A stretch of DNA of 64,000 bases from Hetaerina americana (taxonomy: Eukaryota; Arthropoda; Insecta; Odonata; Calopterygidae), in contig JAKTNV010000065.1 of NCBI GenBank assembly GCA_022747635.1, positions 590,001-654,000 on the forward strand, given 5' to 3'. Position numbers and translations under genes: made by a program. The notes below the pieces were generated by a model. That model ran no database searches, was not told the DNA's origin, and saw only the letters and a program-made list of their open reading frames with translations. Positions 36,229 through 46,343 of the stretch are shown piece after piece; the first letter of the stretch is position 1; the number at the start of each line of letters is the position of its first letter.

Positions 36229-38720
36229 GTGAGTGCTTACTGTGCATTCACGACTAATTTACTTAAATTGTACTGTTGCCATCATAAATTTAACTCTTCC
36301 CTACACCAAAAGTTCTGACTACACAAGCCTCAATATGCCAATGATTTTATTTTTTCGTTCCATTTCTTTGGTTGATGAGTCATTCTTAAACAATGGTCGA
36401 AAAGGAAACAGGAAGTATTGATAAAGCACTAACTAAAATAATACATGCAGCCCTTTGCCCAGATCATAATAATCCAAAGCAATGCTTGGTTAGAGGGGTA
36501 AGTAACTCTTTTAATGCTAACATAGCTCTTTGTAGATTACCTATGATAATTAATTAACTCCTGACACTGAAGTGAGGAATGGGAGGAAGCAGAAATGAAT
36601 GGAACAGAAGTGAATGCGTCCAATTTGGTCAGCAGATAATCCACCCTCGAGATGATCTCCTGTCAAATCATTTATTCTCTACCATATGATGGATATCTGG
36701 TTTTTCCAGGGAATAGACTGGACCATGATTTCCCTGTTTTCCCACTGTGTCACAGTGTTGGTCAAAACCAATGTTTTGAAGGCTAAGTCCTCATCCAAAC
36801 AGTTTGTTCACAAATCTTTCCCCAGGAATTTTCAATCAATCATATCTCTCATTTGAATTTTTTCATCCGTTTTTACTCATTTAGATATCTGATATTTCTT
36901 CTGAAGAATTCCCTGCCAGCTCTACTACCTTTTTCTTCAAGGAGTTTTTTCAATCATTTGCTATCTTTTCTTTTCCTATATTTCTCTTGAAACTCTTGTT
37001 ACCTTTGCGTTGAAACATTGAGTGACATATTCTACATCACTTCTTGTTTCACCAATATGTTAATGATTTACATACCTCTCATAGATTTCACTTTAATTTT
37101 CTTACATTTCGACTCTAATTTTTTATCTTTCCTAATTTCTCTGATGTAGGATCTTGAACTTTAATACATTGAATCCTTTTCTGAAAGTTGTCCAATACAT
37201 TTCTAATTCAAGAGCTCAGATAAATATGACTCACTTGCTTTAGGGCAGTCGTGGACCTGAATTTCTTTCACTGCTGAAATCACAAATCATCTCGATCAAG
37301 CAGTTCATTGGATGTTATCATGATATCTGTTGATAATTATAATTTTTTTTCACAAAATCACTAACATTGAAATGTGCTTTTTTCTATCAATATTATTAGC
37401 CACATTTTATGATTTGTCTCAAAAAATTAATTGAATGCTTTCATTCCAAGTTTATGAGAATATACAAAGTCTCTTTATGGATGTAATTTGTCGGGTAGCT
37501 TTCATTGAGAATGGAGTATTCAATATATTTATAGCAAAATGACCTTTGCCACCATACTCCGAGCATTTACTTCTTCTTGATCGATGGTTTCTGTTTTTAT
37601 CTTCCAAGTTCATGCTTTTAGTTTCTTTGTATTCCCTTGCATTTGTTTGACTATTTCCTCACTCTCATGACCAGTGATTAATAATTTTTTTCCCCTTTTT
37701 GTGAGGCTACGAGGGCATCATCTATGGAGGTGGTTAAATAATGTATTTCTGAAATTATCTTTGGCTAACTCCAAAAAAACCATTGAGCCCTTCCTTTTAG
37801 GATGCAAGTTTGGCAATAATGTTTTAATTTTGTCTTCTTTCCTACCATATTCTAATTTTTTGGGGCAGCATACCCTTTGCTTATACTGCCCACATTTTAA
37901 TCTGGTGAGTGAAGCTTCGTAGGTTCTTATCTCATTTCTTAAATCTCCTGGCTACTTCTTGAGATATCTTTTATCATTGGAGATAGAAGATATTTTCTGA
38001 AAACTTCCCTTTTTAGTGCTTTCCAGTAACATTTTAGTCCAGCATTGGCTCTGATTTTAGTCCTGTGCCCTCTTATTTTCATCAGAGGAGAGTTTCCTTA
38101 AAAGAGAGCTGATCAGTTTTTATTATACTTTTATCACTTTGCAAAAATTTAGAAGTAGTTGCGGGCAATGCTGTCACACCTGGGGGTAATGTTGTCAGGT
38201 CCCATATCATTCAGTACTTGAAAAATATTGTCCGCATCTATCTTTTTCACCCTTGTTACCGTATGATGGCCATAAGGGTTGCCTCCTGTGGTTGCCCTAG
38301 CTGGTTCTTCTACTGACATCAGCTCCATAAAATCTCCTCCAACTGGCACCTGAGCTGGTCAGAGTAGCCTTCTATCTCTCTCATCTTCCCTTCCTACTTT
38401 TTCTTTGTCGCTCTGTCTTTCTTGAACAATTCAGAGATCCAAAATGACCCTCTAAGTACCATACCTAAACCTCTAAAAACCATACTCTGCCAACGATTCT
38501 GCTCGATGATCGATTGCAGGGGTGTTCGTAAAATAACAAACCATTTTATACCCAACCTGAGTGAAAGTGTGAGATAAACTTTAACCATAAGAAAAATGCA
38601 TGCAGAAGTCCCCATGTGTTAGTGAATTGCATGCTTTTCACACACTTATTTCAACTCTGGTCTAAACTATTAAATAAATGTAAGTGACGAATAATGAACA
38701 TATCTATAATTCTATTTCAG
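36229..38720 (+). other. Tensin intron 8
   Basis: A 2.5-kb intron, pyrimidine-rich on the + strand over long stretches (36.6-38.0 kb). Minus-strand frames at 38,149-38,349 and 38,394-38,615 are short and match no family I can name. It may contain an antisense relic of a mobile element, but I could not identify it. Confidence 0.6.
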
Positions 38721-38883
38721 TCGTTGTTTTGGATTTGTGGCAAGAAAACCATCAACAAAAGGAGACAACCAGTGCCATATTTTTGCAGAACTGGATCCAG
38801 AACAGCCTGCCACAGCTATTGTCAATTTTGTGACGAGAGTGATGATGACGGGTGCTATGGGTAAAGCCTCCAATATTGTGTAG
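38721..38883 (+). CDS. Tensin exon 9 of those visible (PTB end and stop)
   Basis: Acceptor ATTTCAG ends at 38,720. It completes an Asn codon and encodes [31 protein letters not shown] and NFVTRVM, the last strands and C-terminal helix of the tensin PTB domain (FGFVAxKP ... CHxFAELDPxQPAxAIVxF). A short tail ([11 protein letters not shown]) follows and the stop TAG lies at 38,881-38,883. This is the natural C-terminus of tensin: the family ends just after the PTB helix. Confidence 0.96.
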
Positions 38884-39550
38884 GTTTGAAATTTCATACA
38901 TTTCCAGTCCAAGAAGTTACTCTTTCAGTATACCTAACTGAAAAAAGTCACTTAATTATTGTCAATGTTTGGAATATATAAACTCAAACATTTCAATTTT
39001 TCGATGTAAATAAAGAGTATCATGTAAACATTAATTATTAATTTTAAAGATGAAATATAACTGACATAAATATTTTTAATTATTCTAAGAACTTTCTTTC
39101 ATACTGCGAATGCACTATTATTGTATCAGTTATCATCTCAACTTTAAATTGAGATTGTTTAAAGCATGTTACTGTAGAAGCTAATTCAGTTATCACAAGA
39201 GTTTGTGCCTTTAATATTGTAACTTCTAGGATAAAAAAAGCTAGATTTCTTTTTTAAACAAAAATCTACCCGCACTCATCATACACTCATAGTCAGCACA
39301 CGGGAGTGCTTGTGAATTGTTCTTATTGCTGTTCTCACTCTTTTAAATAAATATTTTAATTCCTGTAAAATTTAAAATATAATAATTTTTATGTATGATA
39401 AGTCTGTAAATGAAATATGTGTACAAGAATTTTTATGAATTTTCAAAATACCAAGCTTATCCTAATCCAGCCATATAGTTTTATATGAATATTGATGGTG
39501 CTCATACTGTGTTAATATATTGTAAGAATGTTTATTCTGTTTAAAATAAA
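38884..39550 (+). other. Tensin 3' untranslated region with candidate poly(A) signals
   Basis: AT-rich sequence after the tensin stop. AATAAA hexamers occur at 39,009-39,014, 39,346-39,351 and 39,545-39,550, any of which could serve. The first is about 130 bp past the stop. The true 3' end cannot be fixed from sequence alone. Confidence 0.5.
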
Positions 39551-40094
39551 TCAGTGTTAAATGATAAGATTTCGTACTGAAAATAATTTTGTTAAAATTC
39601 TTTCATCAAGCTGCTTAATATCCTATGATGGAAAATCTCTACATTTTTTCTGATCATTGATTACTTTGTCAAAAAATCTGTCATCTTCAGTTTTTCAGAC
39701 TAAAAATAGAAACTAAAATATGTACAATCTGCAATCTTGTAATGTTTGTTAAGTGCATCTTTTATCAGTAAAGATATCATTTACTATTGGGATTTGCATT
39801 TAGACTCATGTATATTTTTCAAACTTAGAAGAATATGGGCAAATGAAAGAACATTAGTTGTATACTATATTAATTTCAGCAATGAATGTCATTTTATTTG
39901 TTGCCAACATGCAATGAACAATTCAAGGTGAAGTGATAAAAAATAAACCGAGCCATCTGATCACATAACCCAGAATAACTAAGAAGGCTCGCTTCAACCT
40001 TGACATAGAAGATTGGACATTGACTAGATCTTCATGGTGTTTTCATTTCATCTCCCCTTTCTGGCACCTGTCTTTTCAGAGGATTACACCTTAT

Positions 40095-40336
40095 CCTTTT
40101 TTTTAGTAGTAAGAGTAGCTTTAGGGGAGGCGACTTGACAGGTGAGGTCATTTGCATCATTAGGGATGGATGGGAAAGAAGGAAGTTTGGAGAGAAACCA
40201 GGCATTGGCATTAGCCTACTCTTAATGAAAAGAACCAAGGTGTTCACAGCTTAATGTCCCATCCGATGGATGGCGTATTCACTCTGTGCTCTCCACATGG
40301 CACCTCAGCTCCCCTAACTCTACTACTACTACTACA
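40095..40336 (-). mobile_element. SINE-B copy, antisense, head missing
   Basis: The minus strand reads aagagtaggctaatgccaat and then the ATGACCTCA ... CGCCTCCCCTAAA end of the family seen at about 41,590-41,885. Before it lies the middle part with gaggtgccatgtggagag. The tRNA-like head is absent. The + strand right edge is a (CTA)n run (40,320-40,335), the type of simple repeat found at the tail of this family, so a second tail in the other orientation may abut here. Confidence 0.65.
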
Positions 40337-41356
40337 ATCAGGACATGTTTGCCTGTTTTGTCAATTTTGAAAAGGCATTTGATTGAGTGAATTTGGAAAA
40401 ACTAATTAATATATTGCAAAAAATAAAAATAGATTGGAGGGAGGGGCTATTCCGCAACCTGGACATGCCTTAGACTGCTCGGGGGAGAGTGGGAGATTGA
40501 GAGGGCAATCTTAGGTAGAGAAGTAAGGAAGGGTTGTCCATTATCACCACTGCTGTTCAATGTATATGTGGAGGAAATGTTATAAAGAGTCGTGGGAAGA
40601 ACTAAGGATGGGAATGAAAGTTTGAGGGAAATTCGTAAAATCAGTTAGGATAGCAGATGACCAAGCTCTAGCTTGACAGTCAGCCAAGGGGTTGAAATAA
40701 TTGCTGAGTGAATTGGAAATTCAGTGCGATGGATAAGGGATGAGAATCAATATTAATGAAAAAAAGATTGTGGTTTTTCAGAAATAGAAAGGTTAAGTAA
40801 AAATATCAAAATAGGAGGGCTAAAATTAAGGAGGTAGAACAATTTACATATCTCTGAAGTGTTTGGACCAAGATGGTCAAAGTGGTAGGGGCGTTAGGAG
40901 AAGAATTGCGCCAGGCAAAGAAGCTTTCACCAGGATGAGGGAATTGATGACTGGGAAGTTGATTGAGGATGCTAAGAAAAGGATTGTCAATTCTTGGATA
41001 TGGAACATGGTTATATACGATGCGTAAACATGGTCATTGAAGTGGGATGATAGGTATTATAGATTGGAGGTTTTTGAAAAAAGGGTATGCAGAAGGATGG
41101 AGAAAGTTCAAGTGGACAGAAAGGAAAACAAATGAGGTAGTGCTAAGTAAGGTGGGGAGGGGAGTGGATTGCTGGGAGAAATCCTAAGGAGACAGAAAAA
41201 ATGGATGCAAAGCATACTGGTTGGCAATTGGATGTTGAAGACTGTGGGGAAAATTGTAGGAAAACGAGGAAGGAGCAGAAATAGGAAAGAGATGTTGGAC
41301 GGGATGAGGGGAGGAAGGAAGTAGTATATGGACATGAAGAGGGGCTTGTTGTAGAG
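40337..41356 (+). pseudogene. Decayed LINE reverse transcriptase
   Basis: In broken frames the + strand shows VNFEKAFD near the start (compare VDFEKAFDxV), a degraded VRQGCPLSPLLFNVY-like segment near 40,525, and ADDQALA near 40,650 where the YADD catalytic box should be (its Tyr is mutated). Later come KRIVNSWIWN, VFEKRVCRRMEKVQ (near 41,070), and RRQKKWMQSILVG then LDGMRGG (to about 41,330). This order is that of endonuclease-reverse transcriptase LINEs with a VEKxxWRRMxxV and RRRxxWxGHxxR tail. Many stops and frameshifts show it is long dead. Clade not determined. Confidence 0.75.
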
Positions 41357-41589
41357 TAGGATGTTGGGTTGTGTTTTATTAGGAAATACAAGATATTTAT
41401 TTGGTAGTTTGTGCCCATCCAAAACCTACCGTAACCGGTAGATTACCTTTACTAACATGAGCGACTGCTCATTTGCGAGTTGAACTGGCGAGCATGATAC
41501 CTTCATTAGTAACTAAGGATAATTTAAATTCTTTCATAAACAATGTAAACAATGTGAAATATTAAAGTTACTGCCATTTCGTCGGGGGG

Positions 41590-41885
41590 ATGGTGCGGTG
41601 GCTAACGTACTGGGATCTCACCCTGAGGGCCCGGGTTTGAATATACCGGAGGCGGAAGATATTTTTCAGTGGTATCCCTACTTGAGGTGCTTTATGGAGA
41701 GCATTTTGAGAGGGTACGCCGTCCGTAGGACGAGACGTTTAGCCGCGGACCTCTTGGTACCGTTCGTTAAGAGTAGGCTAATGCCGACGTTGGGTTTCTC
41801 TCCACCCATCAAAGCTTTCCCATCCATCCCCCATGACGCAAATGACCTCAGCTGTCTGTCGCCTCCCCTAAATACTACTACTACG
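41590..41885 (+). mobile_element. SINE-B copy, best preserved
   Basis: About 295 bp beginning with a tRNA-like head: box A-like TGGCTAACGTACTGG and box B-like GGGTTTGAATATACC about 35 bp apart. A body with aagagtaggctaatgccgac follows, and it ends in GCCTCCCCTAAA and a TACTACTAC tail. Related copies are at 30,640-30,965 (old, sense) and 40,095-40,336 (antisense). Internal RNA polymerase III promoter boxes and a simple-repeat tail are expected of tRNA-derived SINEs. The short frame through it (41,598-41,894) is not a gene. Confidence 0.72.
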
Positions 41886-44800
41886 TTTCGTTAGATTCCA
41901 TATGAGCTTACCGCCAATCGCCGTAAGGAAAGGTAATAAAACAGGACACTCTTCCTCTTCCCACCCCCTCCAAAAACGTATTTTAAGGATTACTTCAAAG
42001 GTAGTACTACGTTAACGGGAGGATACGTCAAAATGCAGCCGCTCCAGTGAGAGGAGGAGAACACGATACCACATATCACTCAGTCTTTCAATATCCTTAG
42101 AGCGCCTTTGTTAATGACTTCTGGCCGTTGGGAACCTCTCTGATTTTTACAATATCTAGGTACAAGATAACTCTTATGCTATGAATATGAAAAGTAATAT
42201 ATAAATTGAAGAGCTTATTCAAAAAATGACTGGCAATGATAGGCAGATATTAAAGTCATCGAATCAATTTAGTTTCGAAAAAAAAACAAAAAAATCGTTC
42301 CCCATCGCAATTATACGGATGTCTCTTCGGAAAACAAGTTCTATTTTGGTTCTGTTGCAACACCTACTGAAGATTATTTAATTTATAGGGATGGGGTAGG
42401 TTTGATTTTAAATGCAGCAAATGTTGAATGGCACGCCTAAAGTTAATGCTGTGCTGAATTCAATCTTCTATGGTAAATGGAGTAGGTATTTTGTTCAGCC
42501 TGAGGAAAAATTAGACAATGGCAAGCGAAAAAAGCGGAGTTTTAATCTCATGTGATGGCTTATTCCGTTAAACATTGCCTGACTTATTAGCTTCGAGTCT
42601 CAATGTAAATTTACATGCGCTCCGACTTTCTAATGCCACTCGATCTCTTGTCGTACGTTCACTTACTCATTGTTCCTCGAACTCTACAGTAGGGCTGAAA
42701 TACATTTGACTTAAACAGTTAACTGTTACCTTATCAATATGACTAGCCGAAATGCCCACAGCTCGCAGTACGCATCGCGTTCCTAAGCGCTCCCTTGCGA
42801 ATTGCTACGTCAACATGCATTTGATGGGCGACCTCACGAGGAAGCGGATGGCCCTTGGGACGACGGGAGAGGAAACTGCAGTGACCTGAAAGGTAGATGA
42901 ATTATTGACGTAAAAAATTGTATTTTAATTGCAAAATATTACAATAATTTTCTTCATAATCATCTTAGGAATGGATTTTTTACATTTAATTTCAATGTTA
43001 CGATGTTATGTTTTCACTCGAGTCTATTTCCATCTGCTCCCCTTTCCCATCGTGCTGAAAGAACTGGAAGGCGCACTTTAACATTCGACATGACTGAATA
43101 GCCACAACAGCCCCAAGCCCAGTAATCTTCCCAGCATTCTTTATAAGAGATCCGATGAATTTTCTTGAAGTTTTTACCGTAGCTGTTGATGTGGCCTCTC
43201 AATTGACACTTTTAGATCCATGTCCGAATCTTCGTTATTGAATTTTCTCATGTACATTCGTTCGGAAATTTTCTATCCAATGATACCCAAGGTTCTTGTG
43301 GCATTATTCTTGACACCGTGAAATACACCGCCACAAACCGCGGGGCCGTAGAGAGGGGGTAGTAAGCTCGTATTAGGTGATTTCGCTTCTTTAATGAATG
43401 CATTCCTTTCGGTTGGTACGCACTTCCATGTTCCGTATTTTTATAATAACTCTTATAGAATAGAGTTTGAATATCTATCTTATTTCACAAGATGCCTCGT
43501 GTTTCCAGTGCCACGTGTGGATATTGTTAAAAATATTAAACACTTATTAACAAATTCAGTTCGCCAAAAATTGAGGATATATTAGCTATGGCAATCTTCT
43601 GATTTTTTCAACACCTAATTGGACTTATTAATAAATACTCGTCGCCAGTGATTCCCGCAAAGTAAAAGAGAGTCGCAATCCTCACTTGGTGTGCTCTGGT
43701 AAGAAAGCGAAAGAGAGGATAGATGAAAAGAGGATGGAAAAGAAGGGAAAACAATAAAGGAAATAAAATGCAACCAGCGAAGAGGGATACAGTGCAATAA
43801 AATATCATATTTTGCACATTAAAATCCCAATCTTAGGCACCTAAGCCCTGAATAATTCAGGTGAAGTCAGAAAAACTTAAACTATTGTTCACAAGATTTA
43901 ACAGGTTTTCAAGCTGATCCGGTTGATTCTGACTGTCGCAAGAATTAATTCTTCCACTAGTACTTGTGAATGCACATAAAGTAATGCATGTCGGCAAACG
44001 ATCCCCACTGCTCCGAAATCAACTGCCTCGATCGCCTTTTTTTTTCCTTTTTTCTATTTTCAAGCAACTGGTCTCGTTCTAAGAATTCAATATGAAAATG
44101 AATTCTACCCGTCTTCAGAAGATTCGCGTTCGTATCCATATTCTACGTAAGACTTATTATTTTATCGGCGCATGCAAATTCTAATTTTTAAGAATTCTAC
44201 AAACACCTTTTATATTCGTCGGGCGAAAATATCTCAAATTTGCGTGATCACTGCATTTTGAAGGGAAAAAAGTCGGTTGAGCATTATCACAGGAGGAAAA
44301 AAGGACCTATGAAGGAAAAGAAAAAGGGTAAAAAATTGCAATGATTGTAAAACCTGCGGATGAAGATAATATTATCTTGCAAAAGATTGGGAAGGCATAG
44401 CAGACAAGGCGATACGTTCTTGGACGATATTTCGTAATCATGCGGGTACTTCCATCTTCGTTAAAATGTCTATTCTCGGAGAACTAATATTTCGCGTTGC
44501 GGTATCAGTTTTGGCGTCTCTTAAGATTGTTTCAAGCGGAGCTCGGTTTGGTGGGGTGGCTTATGTGCAGTCTCGAGGGGATCACGTGTAGGCGTAGATT
44601 TTCAGTGGCTTCTTGGTGACTACTTGGGTGTCGTGCGGTATATAAAATAATATTTCAGTATTTTAGATTTCAGAGACTTCTAAACTGGTAACCATTCGTT
44701 TGTAACTTTCTTAGATATGATGTAATCGTACGTTAATTTACTTTTCTAGGAGTTATTATTTCATGAATTTAATTCATCTTTTTTAAAGAAACCTAATAAG

Positions 44801-45569
44801 TTGTTATCCAGTGGTTCTGTCGTGAACATAGTAGAGTCACATTTGTAATAAGATCATGAATCTAGGTTTGAGAACCAGTACAATGCATTTTTAGGTATAT
44901 ATAACTTACTCTTGTTTCAAAAATTGCCTATCGTTGTTGTTGCTTAGGATCAGTCAAAAATGGAAACGAAATGACGTAGGTGAGCATCCAAACGTAAGGA
45001 AACATTTTTATAGGGGCGCTATTGATCATTTTATTCTATATTCTTTAATTTTTCTCGTCAAAGCGTTTCTATAACTTATCGAAGAAAGGAGAAACGTTTT
45101 GGTCTTATACTGATTTTACATAACCGAAAGAAGGCGGTATTCACCGAAAGGGGGTTATTTAAGAAACAGGGCCTCTTATTTTTGTTATTGTATTGTCTTT
45201 GCTTGGTTGAGACTGCAAAAAAAACTTCACTGATCCGTGTCGATTGGACCATCCGCAGAGCCTTTCTCGTTGCAATGTAATTTTTCATATATTTCATATT
45301 TAGTGTTAATAAACTGGTGTCGAGTGAAAGCAGTTAATGTCAAGGACTTTTTAAGGGTTCATTAAATGAGCATGGTACTTCAACCAATCTTATGAAAATT
45401 CATTCGCCACCAATTGAGGGGACATGATTATACGTAGGTACGATTAATCCCAAAGCTGTCTAACGCACAATAATTTGATAGAGAAAAAATGCCTTGTACA
45501 ATCGTAGGATATTGAAGATCATTGAACCGTAAAAAGAATAGAACACAACAGTATATAGGATGGATAACA
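41886..45569. other. Intergenic stretch, nothing recognised
   Basis: AT-rich DNA with short unrelated frames only. No exon, RNA gene or complete mobile element could be supported. Confidence 0.5.
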
Positions 45570-46219
45570 TGAAAAATAACATTTTCATTCAGGGTAATCT
45601 ATCTCTTAGGGGTTGGGACGCTACCTAAATATAATCTTATTCGTATCACGAGAACTTTCTCTTCTTTGACTTGAGTTATTGCATTATTCAGTTCTTTGTT
45701 CCTTCTTCACCTACCTCCATACAGTTTAAAAAGCCCTTTCATCATCTTTTTCCCCGGTTACTAGTAGTTGACCCTTCTTTCATAACCTTCAACCTCCCTC
45801 TGCTTTCCTCCGTTCTAGCGCTCTGCCCACCACGGATTCCACCGCAACGACCATTTTTTTCTATTCTCTCACCATAATCGCATTCATTCCTTTGCCTGGG
45901 GATTTTAAGTATAATCTCCCTTAATTCAAAACTGAAGCTTTTACACTCAACTTGCCCATTCTCATTTTCTTTGTAATCCTCTTGATATATAGTATACGAG
46001 GGTGAGTCATATGCTTAGGGCCATCTTAGGTTGCGCTTGGCTTAATCCCATCCGTGGGTCCATATTAAATGAGTTTGTAGGAAGTACCTTTCTCTATTCT
46101 ATTCTAGAAGTTCTCTCGGGTTTCCCACCGGGTCAGGTTGCAGTACACCGACGTTTCGAAGGCTGACTCTGCCATCGTCTTCAGGGTGAAGTCTTCACCC
46201 TGAAGACGATGGCAGAGTC
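45570..46219. repeat. 650-bp direct repeat, left copy (target-site duplication)
   Basis: Identical to 50,935-51,584 over 650 bp except for one base seen (acctttctct at about 46,085 against acctgtctct). The match stops abruptly at both ends, exactly at the two ends of the Jockey-type LINE. It includes the left palindrome arm and 27 bases of the right arm. The simplest reading is a very long target-site duplication created when the LINE inserted. Confidence 0.9.
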
Positions 46220-46343
46220 GAACGCGTGTCATACCGCTTTCACGGCTTTATTGCAGAGGATGCCTTTTATCGGCTTTTGCTCTATGTCCCTTTTTGATGA
46301 CTTGTTTAACCCACTGTTATTGTACCTGAATATTGGTAGTCGT

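Noticed and set aside
41598..41894. 98-codon + strand frame
   Set aside because: Lies entirely in a SINE-B copy.
45671..45877. 68-codon frame present identically at 51,036-51,242
   Set aside because: Its duplication is explained by the 650-bp target duplication; no protein features.
45994..46030. tacgagggtgagtcatatgc, resembling a mariner end (also at 51,359)
   Set aside because: No matching inverted end or TA-bounded element found around it.
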